Source: Flagellimonas abyssi (GTDB taxonomy: Bacteria > Bacteroidota > Bacteroidia > Flavobacteriales > Flavobacteriaceae). From it: a stretch of DNA of 64,000 bases. Below, in pieces: positions 36,550-45,445 of the stretch. Where the stretch lies: assembly GCF_019457905.1 (NCBI RefSeq), contig NZ_JAHZSV010000013.1, forward strand, positions 1 through 64,000, read 5' to 3'. Position numbers and translations under genes: made by a program. The notes under the pieces were generated by a model. The model searched no databases. It was not told the DNA's origin and worked only from the letters and a program-made list of their open reading frames with translations. The stretch's first letter is position 1; every line of letters begins with the position of its first letter.

Positions 36550-37125
36550 ATGAGCAATAAAAGTAAGGTTGAGGAAATGGAAGATGAGCCTAAAAAAGGG
36601 CAAACCGAAGAGAGTACTGAGCTGAACGAAGAACATATAGAGGCAGAAAACGCGGAACAAAACGAGGAGGAGCTTTCGGAAGAGGAAAAATTGCGCGAAG
36701 ATTTGGCCAAAGAAAAAGAGAAATTCTTGAGGCTTTTTGCGGAATTTGAAAATTACAAGCGAAGAACCTCCAAGGAGCGTATGGATTTGTTCAAGACTGC
36801 TGGACAAGAAGTAATAGTGGCCATGCTCCCCATTTTGGATGATTTTGACCGTGCATTAAAAGAACTTTCCAAATCTGAGGACAAAGAGATGTTCAAAGGA
36901 GTGGAACTCATCAGTAATAAATTTAGGGAAACCCTTAAGAACAAAGGTCTTGAGCAGGTTGAAGTAGAGCCAGGGGATGCATTTGATGCAGAAGTGCACG
37001 ATGCCATCACCCAAATACCTGCACCTGACAAGAAAATGAAAGGGAAGATCATAGATGTAGTGGAAAAAGGGTTTAAACTGGGAGACCGAATCATTAGACA
37101 TCCTAAAGTTGTTGTTGGAAACTAA
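36550..37125 (+). CDS. grpE: Nucleotide exchange factor GrpE
   Basis: Dimeric co-chaperone that releases ADP from DnaK. A highly acidic N-terminus (EEMEDEPKKGQTEESTEL) leads into a long coiled coil and the beta domain ending IIDVVEKGFKLGDRIIRHPKVVV, which contains the family signature. I use the ATG giving MSNKSKV; the open frame runs 15 codons upstream to a TTG that lies inside the promoter. dnaJ follows after six bases. Confidence 0.95.
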   Translation: MSNKSKVEEMEDEPKKGQTEESTELNEEHIEAENAEQNEEELSEEEKLREDLAKEKEKFLRLFAEFENYKRRTSKERMDLFKTAGQEVIVAMLPILDDFDRALKELSKSEDKEMFKGVELISNKFRETLKNKGLEQVEVEPGDAFDAEVHDAITQIPAPDKKMKGKIIDVVEKGFKLGDRIIRHPKVVVGN

Positions 37126-37131
37126 AGTTGT

Positions 37132-38247
37132 ATGAAGGAAGATTATTACGAAATATTAGGAGTCTCCAAAGGAGCCTCTGCTGCAGAAATCAAGAAAGCC
37201 TACCGAAAAAAGGCCATTGAGTACCACCCGGATAAAAATCCAGGAGATACCAAGGCGGAGGAAATGTTCAAGAAATCTGCCGAGGCATATGAGGTGTTGG
37301 GCAACCCTGACAAAAGGGCAAAGTATGACCAATTTGGCCATGCCGCCTTCGATGGTAGTGGAGGATTTGGTGGCGGAGGTATGAATATGGACGATATCTT
37401 CAGTCAGTTCGGTGATATTTTTGGAGGAGCTTTTGGCGGCGGATTCAGCGGATTTGGCGGCTTTGGCGGCGGACAGCGTAGAGCCAAGGGCAGTAACTTG
37501 CGTATTCGCGTAAAGTTAACCTTGGAAGAAGTTGCCAATGGCGTCGAGAAAAAGGTGAAGGTGCGTAGAAAGCTCCAAGCGGATGGCGTAACCTATAAAA
37601 CCTGTCCAACCTGTAATGGTACGGGACAGATTACAAAAATCACCAACACCATCTTGGGTAGAATGCAAACAGCGACTACCTGTACCACTTGTGGTGGAGC
37701 CGGTCAGTCAATAGATAAAAAGCCTTCCGATGCCGATGCACAGGGACTCAAGGTGGTGGAAGAAACCGTATCCATCAAAATTCCACCAGGTGTTGAGGAT
37801 GGTATGCAGCTCAAAGTTACCGGAAAAGGAAACGATGCCCCGGGGAACAGTATCGCAGGAGATTTGCTGGTGGCCATAGAAACCGTTGAACACGATACCC
37901 TAAAGCGCGAAGGAGACAATTTACATTACGACTTATATATAAGCATTCCAGAAGCGGTTCTAGGTAGCTCCAAGGAAATTGACGCCATAGGAGGAAAAGT
38001 CCGTATAAAATTGGAGCCAGGTCTGCAATCCGGAAAAATTTTAAGACTTCGAGGAAAGGGTATCAACAGTTTGAACGGTTATGGAGCCGGAGATTTGCTG
38101 GTTCATGTGAATGTTTGGACGCCAAAGAGCATAAACAAAGAGCAAAAGGAGTTTTTTGAGCGTATGCAGGATGATGAAAACTTTGCCCCAAAACCTGAAA
38201 AATCGGACAAATCCTTTTTTGAGAAAGTGAAAGATATGTTCTCTTAA
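37132..38247 (+). CDS. dnaJ: Chaperone DnaJ
   Basis: Co-chaperone that delivers clients to DnaK. It has the J domain with HPD (about residues 33-35), a Gly/Phe-rich linker (about 75-110), the cysteine region, and two C-terminal substrate domains. Only two CxxCxGxG motifs are present (CPTCNGTG and CTTCGGAG) where E. coli DnaJ has four, so it can form one zinc site instead of two. This short form is, as far as I recall, normal for Flavobacteria. Co-transcribed with grpE. Confidence 0.95.
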   Translation: MKEDYYEILGVSKGASAAEIKKAYRKKAIEYHPDKNPGDTKAEEMFKKSAEAYEVLGNPDKRAKYDQFGHAAFDGSGGFGGGGMNMDDIFSQFGDIFGGAFGGGFSGFGGFGGGQRRAKGSNLRIRVKLTLEEVANGVEKKVKVRRKLQADGVTYKTCPTCNGTGQITKITNTILGRMQTATTCTTCGGAGQSIDKKPSDADAQGLKVVEETVSIKIPPGVEDGMQLKVTGKGNDAPGNSIAGDLLVAIETVEHDTLKREGDNLHYDLYISIPEAVLGSSKEIDAIGGKVRIKLEPGLQSGKILRLRGKGINSLNGYGAGDLLVHVNVWTPKSINKEQKEFFERMQDDENFAPKPEKSDKSFFEKVKDMFS

Positions 38248-38280
38248 AAGAAAAAAAATCTTCTGTTTAAATAAAAAACG

Positions 38281-38375
38281 TATATTTGGAACTGATGTTG
38301 GGTAACCGATATCTAATTTTCTTTTTCATAGCAATTTTTTTCCCATCCTTGATTTTGTTAAGGGTGGGTTTTTGT
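38281..38375 (+). ncRNA. Promoter box and terminator: dnaJ end or candidate small RNA
   Basis: A TATATTTG box sits in the gap after dnaJ. About 60 bases on, a hairpin (CCCATCCTT...AGGGTGGG, one G-T pair) is followed by TTTTTGTTTTT. The hairpin is a good terminator for grpE-dnaJ. With the internal promoter box it could also end an independent transcript of about 85 bases. That transcript would contain a 34-codon hydrophobic frame beginning MLGNRYLIFFF, which may be chance. Confidence 0.35.
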
Positions 38376-38407
38376 TTTTATGGGAAAACAGGTAGCTAGC
38401 AATTACA

Positions 38408-38415
38408 TATCTTTG
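38408..38415 (+). promoter_or_regulatory. Promoter -7 box of the ABC transporter operon
   Basis: TATCTTTG lies 15 bases before the ATG of the ATPase gene; the upstream -33 element is weak. Confidence 0.5.
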
Positions 38416-38429
38416 AAAAAATAGTTTAC

Positions 38430-39368
38430 ATGGATTATATCCTTGTTGCCAAAAATGTGACCAAAACATATGGTAATCACACTGCGTTGAGCAACATCTC
38501 ACTTCAAATCCCGAAGAATTGCATTTACGGACTTTTGGGTCCGAATGGGGCGGGTAAAACCTCTTTTATCAGAATAATCAATCAAATCACGCATCAAGAC
38601 TCAGGTGAGATTTTGCTTAATGGAGAGCCCTTGGCCCCAAAGCATATTGCATCCATAGGATACTTGCCTGAGGAGAGAGGACTGTACAAAAGTATGAAGG
38701 TGGGTGAGCAGGCATTGTATTTGGCACAGCTAAAGGGGTTGTCCAAAAGTGAAGCAAAAACAAGGCTCAAATACTGGTTCGACCGTTTGGATATTGGTGA
38801 TTGGTGGGACAAGAAGATTCAGGAGCTTTCAAAAGGGATGGCCCAGAAAATCCAGTTCATTGTTACCGTACTCCATGAACCCAAATTGTTGATTTTTGAT
38901 GAACCTTTCAGTGGTTTTGACCCCATAAATGCCAACATCATCAAAGACGAGATTCTTCAATTAAAGGAAAACGGAACCTCCATTATTTTTTCCACGCACC
39001 GGATGGAATCCGTGGAAGAGCTTTGTGAGTACATTGCCCTTATTCATAAGTCCGAAAAAATCTTGGATGGGAAATTGTCGGACATCAAAAAAGCATATAA
39101 AAACAATATTTTCAATGTTGGAGTTCAGATGCAAAAGGATCCTAGAGACTTTTTGAAATCCTTGGAGGAAAAGTTCAATATCCTTTCTTCAGAAATAGAC
39201 CCCATTGAAAACCAATTGAATTTTAAAGTACAGTTGGCATCGAGGCACACAGGCGATATTTTAACAGAACTATCCAAAGTTGCTAACATCAACAGATTTG
39301 AAGAGACCATTCCATCTGCTAACGACATATTTATTCAAACCGTAAACAACAAGGACAATGGCAAGTAA
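38430..39368 (+). CDS. ABC transporter ATP-binding protein
   Basis: ATPase of an ABC-2 type exporter, 312 residues. Walker A GPNGAGKTS (about 37-45), signature LSKGMAQKIQF (about 135), Walker B LLIFDEPFSGFDP and the switch His in STHRMES are intact. The last ~90 residues form the DUF4162-like C-terminal domain common in NatA-type ATPases. It overlaps the permease gene by 11 bases. Not GldA by its C-terminal domain and pairing. Cargo unknown; Na+ or drug export is usual for relatives. Confidence 0.93.
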   Translation: MDYILVAKNVTKTYGNHTALSNISLQIPKNCIYGLLGPNGAGKTSFIRIINQITHQDSGEILLNGEPLAPKHIASIGYLPEERGLYKSMKVGEQALYLAQLKGLSKSEAKTRLKYWFDRLDIGDWWDKKIQELSKGMAQKIQFIVTVLHEPKLLIFDEPFSGFDPINANIIKDEILQLKENGTSIIFSTHRMESVEELCEYIALIHKSEKILDGKLSDIKKAYKNNIFNVGVQMQKDPRDFLKSLEEKFNILSSEIDPIENQLNFKVQLASRHTGDILTELSKVANINRFEETIPSANDIFIQTVNNKDNGK

Positions 39369-40695
39369 ACTTGGGTTGATCATAAAGAGAGAATATTTGG
39401 CCAAAGTGCGCAACCGTTCTTTTATTGTTATGACTGTTTTGAGCCCACTTTTAATGGTAGGGATGATTGTGCTCATTGCTTTTTTGGCCAAAGTAAATGA
39501 TGACGAAACCAGGGTAGTGAGTGTTTTGAACAAAAGTTCTTTTTTCCAGAGCGAATTCTATCCTTCCAAAAATATTTCCTACGTGCATATGGATAATTTG
39601 ACCTTGGAGCAGGCAAAGGATTCAACCAATGCATTGGAATATTATGGACTGCTATACATTCCCGAGGGGAAAACGGTGGAAGAAGTATCTAGTTCTGCCT
39701 ATCTTTTTACCAAGGACAATCCCAATACATCGATTACCAAGGAGCTTGAGGATGTTTTTCAAAATCAGTTAAGGCAAGATAGACTCCAAAAATTGGGGGT
39801 CACCTCCGAACAGTTCTCTACGGTAGAAAAACCGTTTGAAATCAACCTCTCCACGTTTGATGGCGAAAAAAGTATGCGTGGTATCAACGAGATCAAAGCC
39901 TTTATCGGAGGCGGATTTGGCTACGCGATCATGATGTTCATTATTATCTACGGAGGTTTTGTGATGCGTAGCGTTATCGAGGAAAAAACGAGCAGAATCA
40001 TTGAAGTGATAATTTCTTCAGTGAAACCGTTCCAACTGATGCTCGGTAAGATTATCGGAAATTCCTTGGCCGGAATCACCCAGTTTTCCATTTGGATCAT
40101 TTCAGCTTCGGCATTGTTGTTTATGACTGTGCTGATTTTTGGTATTGACCTTAGCGCGCTTTCAAACGATGGCATTATGACCCCGGGAGCGGCCGGAATG
40201 TCTCAGTTTGGCGGAATGGACAGCGATATGATGATGTACGCCAAGGAAATTTATGATATTCCTTGGGCCTTGCTCATTGTATCGTTTTTTATCTATTTTG
40301 TACTTGGTTACCTTATTTATAGTTCCATTTACGCAGCCATTGGAGCGGCCGTGGATAATGAAACGGATACACAACAATTTATCTTTCCTATTATATTACC
40401 TTTAATGTTGGCTATTTATGTCGGGTTCTTTTCCGTTTTTAGCAACCCTCATGGTCCAATAGCTGTAGGTTTTTCGTTGTTTCCGTTAACATCACCCATT
40501 GTTATGCTGATGCGTTTGCCAGGGGGGATAGGTGAAGGAGGAGTACCTTTGTGGCAGTTTTTGTTGTCCGTTTTTCTATTGATCGTTACCTTTTTGGGTA
40601 TTGTATCCCTAGCGGCAAAGATTTACCGAACAGGTATTTTAATGTATGGAAAAAAGCCAACGTATAAAGAATTGATAAAATGGTTGAGATATTAG
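39358..40695 (+). CDS. ABC-2 type permease (NatB-like)
   Basis: Membrane partner of the ATPase encoded just before it. The 445-residue protein has one N-terminal membrane segment (about 24-46), a ~130-residue extracytoplasmic domain, and five more segments from about residue 180 onward. VMRSVIEEKTSRIIEVIISSVKPFQLMLGKIIG, the coupling region typical of NatB/CcmB-like permeases, is present. It is followed after six bases by the MscS-type channel gene, so three genes may form one transcript. Confidence 0.92.
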   Translation: MASKLGLIIKREYLAKVRNRSFIVMTVLSPLLMVGMIVLIAFLAKVNDDETRVVSVLNKSSFFQSEFYPSKNISYVHMDNLTLEQAKDSTNALEYYGLLYIPEGKTVEEVSSSAYLFTKDNPNTSITKELEDVFQNQLRQDRLQKLGVTSEQFSTVEKPFEINLSTFDGEKSMRGINEIKAFIGGGFGYAIMMFIIIYGGFVMRSVIEEKTSRIIEVIISSVKPFQLMLGKIIGNSLAGITQFSIWIISASALLFMTVLIFGIDLSALSNDGIMTPGAAGMSQFGGMDSDMMMYAKEIYDIPWALLIVSFFIYFVLGYLIYSSIYAAIGAAVDNETDTQQFIFPIILPLMLAIYVGFFSVFSNPHGPIAVGFSLFPLTSPIVMLMRLPGGIGEGGVPLWQFLLSVFLLIVTFLGIVSLAAKIYRTGILMYGKKPTYKELIKWLRY

Positions 40696-40701
40696 AATAG
40701 T

Positions 40702-41589
40702 ATGCAAGACGGTGCAGAAGAAATAAAAGAAATAATCACCGAGGATCTCTGGGGGTCCATAAAGGATTTTTTGGATCTTGGGTTCCATATTGGCACTGGG
40801 GACAAATCCATAGATCTTACCATTGGGCTTTTGTTATTATTAACGGTTACCATTGTGGTGACAAAGTTCTTGTTAAAGTGGTTGCGCTTGATATTTACGC
40901 GCAAAATGGAGCAAGAGGACAAGCATAAGTTTACCAGTGTCTTTAAGTTCATCAACTATGTGATTTACCTTATTGCCGTTTTAGTGACCCTAAGTGCGGC
41001 GGGGGTGGACATAACCTTGGTAATTACGGCATCCGCAGCACTGTTTGTTGGTTTGGGTCTTGCTTTACAGGAATTGTTCAAGGATATTCTTGGAGGTATT
41101 TTTATTATAGTTGATAAGTCCCTACAGGTTGGTGATGTAGTAGAGGTCGATGGTAAAGTAGGCAAGGTGTTCGAGATTAAACTCCGAACCACAAGGGCAA
41201 TAACCCGGGACGACAAAGTATTGATTCTTCCCAACCATAAATTTATCAGCGATATTGTTTACAACTATACGCAAAACCATAGAACCACCCGAGAGAAAGT
41301 AACTGTCGGTGTTGCCTACGGTAGTGATGTCGACCTTGTGACCAAAATCTTGGAAGAGGTGGCCAATACACAAAAGCAAGTACTCAAGAATCCAAAACCC
41401 TTTGTTCTGTTCGAGGATTTTGGGGATTCCGCATTGGTTTTCTCCATTTATTTTTTTACGAATGATACCTTTAGGGACCCGCGCATAAAAAGTGAGATGC
41501 GCTATAAAATAAATACCAAATTCAAAGAAAACAACGTTAGTATACCGTTCCCACAACGAGATATACATATTATTCAGCCCAAACAATAA
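40702..41589 (+). CDS. MscS-family mechanosensitive channel
   Basis: Small-conductance channel that opens under membrane tension to release osmolytes. The 295-residue protein has hydrophobic segments around 32-50, 75-95 and the pore helix near 100-130 (ITASAALFVGLGLALQELFKDILGGIFI, with the Gly/Ala packing of TM3), then the cytoplasmic beta domain starting VGDVVEVDGKVGKV. Third gene of the ABC exporter run. Confidence 0.92.
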   Translation: MQDGAEEIKEIITEDLWGSIKDFLDLGFHIGTGDKSIDLTIGLLLLLTVTIVVTKFLLKWLRLIFTRKMEQEDKHKFTSVFKFINYVIYLIAVLVTLSAAGVDITLVITASAALFVGLGLALQELFKDILGGIFIIVDKSLQVGDVVEVDGKVGKVFEIKLRTTRAITRDDKVLILPNHKFISDIVYNYTQNHRTTREKVTVGVAYGSDVDLVTKILEEVANTQKQVLKNPKPFVLFEDFGDSALVFSIYFFTNDTFRDPRIKSEMRYKINTKFKENNVSIPFPQRDIHIIQPKQ

Positions 41590-41594
41590 AAGAC

Positions 41595-42491
41595 ATAAAA
41601 AAATCAAGTCACCATACTACAATTTGGAAGTGGTTCGCTTTCGTTGTAATACTTTGTAGCCAAAGCCTATTGGCACAAAGCACGGATATTTTTAGATTGG
41701 AATACCTAAACATACCAGAAAATGAAAGTGGAGTAAAGACCCAACGGTACAAAGCCCTCCTCAATGTTCCAATAAAACTCAACGAAAAGGATGAATATTT
41801 GGCCATAGGTGGTGAATATAACCGTTTTGATATGGGATATACTGCCGATCTTCCTTTTGATAAGAAGGAGATGATCAGGTTCCATATCATTGATTTCAAT
41901 TTGGGGTTGATAAAAAAATGGAACGAAGATTGGAACTTGGTGACAATCTTGACCCCGCGCATTGCATCCAATCTGTTGGATGGGATAATTAAGGAAGATT
42001 TTTTTATGAATGCCTCGGCGGCCTTTTGGAAAGAGAAACCGAAGGCGGATAAGCCTTTTAGGATCGTTTTGGGATTAACCTATAATAGCACTGCAGGAGT
42101 TCCAGTGCCATTACCCCTTATACATTATTATAGAAGGTTTCATCCAGATTGGTCGTTTGTACTGGGGGTGCCAAAATCCAACCTAAAATATCATCTGGAT
42201 AAAAAGCACAGTTTTGAGTTGGCATCGTTCTTGGATGGTTATTTTATGAATTTGCAAAACGATATTGTTTTGGATAATGGATCGGTAGCATCACGGATAT
42301 CGTTTAATACATTGGTCGGGAGTTTGGGATATCAGTATAATGTTACGGAAAGTATTTCCTTTTTTGCAATAGCAGGGACTACCCTGATACAAGAAGGAAA
42401 ATTACGGAACAAAGAAAGAGGAGAAGTATTTTTGTTCAATAAAGACCCAAATTTTTATATTAGGACAGGCTTCAAGATCGGAATATTTTAA
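41595..42491 (+). CDS. DUF6268-like outer-membrane protein with a non-ATG start
   Basis: A beta-barrel-like protein rich in aromatic strands, ending IRTGFKIGIF as outer-membrane proteins do. The first usable ordinary start (TTG, 25 codons in) would remove the secretion signal, yet the same frame upstream encodes an excellent signal peptide: KKSSHHTTIWKW, then FAFVVILCSQSLLAQS. No ATG, GTG or TTG exists in frame between a stop 18 codons further upstream and this signal. Initiation therefore probably uses the ATA just before KKSS (taken here) or one three codons earlier. Translation may be coupled to the MscS stop codon, which is only five bases away. Confidence 0.65.
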   Translation: MKKSSHHTTIWKWFAFVVILCSQSLLAQSTDIFRLEYLNIPENESGVKTQRYKALLNVPIKLNEKDEYLAIGGEYNRFDMGYTADLPFDKKEMIRFHIIDFNLGLIKKWNEDWNLVTILTPRIASNLLDGIIKEDFFMNASAAFWKEKPKADKPFRIVLGLTYNSTAGVPVPLPLIHYYRRFHPDWSFVLGVPKSNLKYHLDKKHSFELASFLDGYFMNLQNDIVLDNGSVASRISFNTLVGSLGYQYNVTESISFFAIAGTTLIQEGKLRNKERGEVFLFNKDPNFYIRTGFKIGIF

Positions 42492-42502
42492 AAAAGCAGC
42501 AT

Positions 42503-43666
42503 ATGTCAAAAATTTTGGTAATAGAAGATGAATCGGCAATTAGAAGAGTATTGGTTAAAATACTGGCCGAAGAGAACGATAGCTACAATGTGGTAGAAGC
42601 AGAGGATGGCCTAGCAGGAATAGATGTTATCAAAAAAGAAGATTTTGACCTTGTGCTCTGTGACATCAAAATGCCAAAAATGGATGGGGTAGAAGTTCTT
42701 GAAGCTGCCAAAAAAATAAAGCCAGAGATACCTTTTATCATGATATCGGGCCATGGTGACCTGGATACGGCAGTGAATACCATGAGGTTGGGAGCCTACG
42801 ATTACATCTCCAAACCGCCAGATTTGAACCGATTGCTTACCACCGTAAGGAATGCTTTGGACAGAAAGGAATTGGCAGTTGAGAACAAGGTGCTCAAGAA
42901 AAAGATTTCCAAGAATTACGAAATGATCGGAGAGAGCAAGGAAATCGAAGCGATAAAAGAAATGATAGAAAAGGTGGCGCCTACCGATGCACGTGTTTTG
43001 ATTACAGGTTCCAACGGAACAGGTAAGGAACTGGTGGCACATTGGGTCCACGAAAAAAGCCCACGTTCATCATCCCCTTTTGTAGAAGTAAACTGTGCAG
43101 CAATTCCTTCTGAATTGATAGAGAGTGAATTGTTCGGTCACGTGAAAGGGGCATTTACTTCAGCCGTTAAAGATCGTGCAGGCAAATTTGAAGCCGCCAA
43201 TAAAGGAACCATCTTTTTGGACGAGATCGGGGATATGAGCCTTTCGGCGCAGGCCAAGGTGCTAAGGGCATTGCAGGAGAACAAGATTTCGCGTGTTGGT
43301 TCCGATAAGGATATTAAAGTCGATGTTCGTGTATTGGCCGCGACCAACAAAGATCTAAAGAAGGAAATAGAAGAGGGAAAGTTCCGAGAAGACCTATACC
43401 ACCGTTTAGCAGTAATTTTGATAAAGGTCCCCGCCTTGAACGAAAGGCGTAATGACATTCCTTTGCTCATAGAACATTTTTCTACAAAAATCGCTGCAGA
43501 ACAGGGTACAGGACAAAAGAGTTTTTCCAAAAAAGCCGTGGAATTGCTCAAAAGTTATGATTGGACCGGGAACGTTCGTGAACTTCGTAACGTAGTGGAG
43601 CGATTGATCATATTGGGCGGGAAGGAAGTGTCGGAAGAGGATGTAAAGCTGTTCGCCAGTAAATAA
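42503..43666 (+). CDS. Sigma54-type response regulator without DNA-binding domain
   Basis: Receiver domain (phospho-acceptor Asp54 in LVLCDIKMP) followed by a sigma54-activator AAA+ domain with Walker A GSNGTGKE (about 169-176), GAFTSA (about 216) in place of GAFTGA, Walker B IFLDEIGD and the sensor R-finger region. The 387-residue protein stops right after VRELRNVVERLI...FASK, so the C-terminal Fis-type HTH that normally follows is missing; the stop is directly against a convergent gene. The loop Ser in GAFTSA is also seen in other Bacteroidetes activators as I recall. Partner kinase not adjacent. Confidence 0.92.
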   Translation: MSKILVIEDESAIRRVLVKILAEENDSYNVVEAEDGLAGIDVIKKEDFDLVLCDIKMPKMDGVEVLEAAKKIKPEIPFIMISGHGDLDTAVNTMRLGAYDYISKPPDLNRLLTTVRNALDRKELAVENKVLKKKISKNYEMIGESKEIEAIKEMIEKVAPTDARVLITGSNGTGKELVAHWVHEKSPRSSSPFVEVNCAAIPSELIESELFGHVKGAFTSAVKDRAGKFEAANKGTIFLDEIGDMSLSAQAKVLRALQENKISRVGSDKDIKVDVRVLAATNKDLKKEIEEGKFREDLYHRLAVILIKVPALNERRNDIPLLIEHFSTKIAAEQGTGQKSFSKKAVELLKSYDWTGNVRELRNVVERLIILGGKEVSEEDVKLFASK

Positions 43667-44377
43667 TCAATTACAATTTCCAAGGCTATCCAATGCCTCT
43701 TTTGCCAAAGTTTTTACCCTTTGGTGGTATTCCTTTTTGTGTTGGGATAAATTGGTGTTCAACAACGTCAGCCGTGCTTCTTCATAAATGTTGGTAACGA
43801 ACCTACGTGCATCTTTACAATCCACATCAGAAACTACTTTGTCCAAGGAAGATTGAAAACTCAATAAGCACTGGTGAACTTGTTTTTTTATGGATGCACC
43901 TTGGGTAAGCATCATACCATGATTGAAATCAAGTACATCTGTAGTGTTCATAACCAGTACATTGCTTCCGTAATCGCTGGATGTTTCCTGTTCAAACTCT
44001 TTAAGAACATTGATGCCAATAATAGTGCGTTCCAAGGCTTTGTGTAAAACCAATTTCGATTTGGCCAGGACATTAGCTTTGGTAGCTGTTTTTAAATAAT
44101 CCTGCGTCAATTCCAGACTTTCTATAGCTCCCTCGCAACCGCAGTCCAAGAAATTGTCCTTGGTTTTTTCAATGCCGTTCAGGGCTTTGTAAGCATGATA
44201 TTTGGCCATGTTTAAATCGTCGGCCATCACCGCATCCTCAATCTTGTTTTTAATGTATTCTATGTTGGAACTTGCATATTCACAAGCATTTGCAGGGGTG
44301 GTAAAGGAAGCCATAAGCCATAGAATAAGCAAGCCGATGACAAAGACTACAAGTAGGATAATCTTATTGTTTTTCAT
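43667..44377 (-). CDS. Hypothetical membrane-anchored helical protein
   Basis: A 236-residue protein with an N-terminal anchor (about 5-25) and an otherwise helical extracytoplasmic part containing several Cys, including DCGCEGAIESLE. Family not recognised. Its last codon directly abuts the end of the convergent sigma54-type regulator. The repeated pattern of helices with MAKYHAYKALNGIEKTK looks TPR- or four-helix-like. Function unknown. Confidence 0.6.
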   Translation of the reverse strand: MKNNKIILLVVFVIGLLILWLMASFTTPANACEYASSNIEYIKNKIEDAVMADDLNMAKYHAYKALNGIEKTKDNFLDCGCEGAIESLELTQDYLKTATKANVLAKSKLVLHKALERTIIGINVLKEFEQETSSDYGSNVLVMNTTDVLDFNHGMMLTQGASIKKQVHQCLLSFQSSLDKVVSDVDCKDARRFVTNIYEEARLTLLNTNLSQHKKEYHQRVKTLAKEALDSLGNCN

Positions 44378-44560
44378 AACGCTTTAGGATTTGGGACTTT
44401 GCGTATTGATTTCCATAAAGTTACATTTTCATGGTTTTGAAGGGCAAATAGATCGATTAAATAACCATCTTAAGGTATAAGAGGTAAAAGTATCGATGAA
44501 TTACATCTTTAAGTTATGGTTGGGTTGAATGAGTAGTCAAAATGAATTATATTCAATCCT

Positions 44561-45445
44561 ATGAAAGAAATCAATACAGAGGATTATAGAGTGACCGGCA
44601 AAGAAAAGTTGTCCGAAATAGATACCTACGAGGACTTTAACGAATCCGAGAAGAAGCTTAAAAAGGAGTTGAAAAATATCAGAAAAGACCTTGGGGATTT
44701 TCAAGATACACTCTATGCCCATGGAAAATATGGGGTCCTCGTCTGTTTGCAGGGAATGGATACTGCGGGCAAGGATAGCTTGATTAGGGAAGTGTTCAAA
44801 GATTTTAATGTTAGGGGAGTGGTAGTGCATAGCTTCAAAGTGCCATCAACTAAAGAGAAAAAGCACGATTATCTTTGGCGACACTACGTTGCTTTGCCCG
44901 AAAGAGGAAAATTCTCTGTGTTTAACCGAACACACTATGAGAATGTTTTGGTCACCAAGGTGCATCCTGAATATATTTTGGGCGAGAACATTCCAAAGAT
45001 TGATTCGGTAGAGGATATTGATGATGAGTTTTGGGAAAAACGTTACAATCAAATCAATGATTTTGAAAAGCATATCTCCGATAATGGAACCATAATTTTT
45101 AAATTTTTCCTTCACTTATCCAAAGAGGAACAACGACAGCGTCTTTTACGAAGAATTGAATTAAAACAAAAGAATTGGAAATTTTCGCCAGGCGACCTTG
45201 AGGAACGAAAACTTTGGGATAAATATCGGGCTTGCTATGAGGAAGCCCTGATCAAAACTTCAAAGGAACATGCGCCATGGTTCGTAATTCCAGCGGACAA
45301 TAAAAGTGCGGCTCGTTTAATTGTGGCCTCCATAATGATGGAAGCGTTAAAAAAGTACAAAGATATAGAGGAACCTGAGCTGGACGATGAAATAAAGGCT
45401 AATTTAGAAACCTTTAAACAAGAACTGGAAAAAGAAACTACATGA
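44561..45445 (+). CDS. Polyphosphate kinase 2 family protein
   Basis: Uses polyphosphate to phosphorylate nucleotides (AMP or ADP). The 294-residue single-domain protein has the PPK2 Walker A GMDTAGKDSLI, the HSFKVPSTKEKKHDYLWRHY lid region, FNRTHYENVLVTKVHPE (Walker B area) and FSPGDLEERKLWDKYR. Whether it is AMP- or ADP-specific (class) cannot be settled from the motifs seen. Its stop overlaps the start of the M28 peptidase gene (ATGA). Confidence 0.92.
   Translation: MKEINTEDYRVTGKEKLSEIDTYEDFNESEKKLKKELKNIRKDLGDFQDTLYAHGKYGVLVCLQGMDTAGKDSLIREVFKDFNVRGVVVHSFKVPSTKEKKHDYLWRHYVALPERGKFSVFNRTHYENVLVTKVHPEYILGENIPKIDSVEDIDDEFWEKRYNQINDFEKHISDNGTIIFKFFLHLSKEEQRQRLLRRIELKQKNWKFSPGDLEERKLWDKYRACYEEALIKTSKEHAPWFVIPADNKSAARLIVASIMMEALKKYKDIEEPELDDEIKANLETFKQELEKETT

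Noticed and set aside
38430..39368. Calling this ATPase GldA, the partner of GldF/GldG
   Set aside because: It is paired with its own NatB-like permease and has a DUF4162-type C-terminal domain, so it is a separate exporter.
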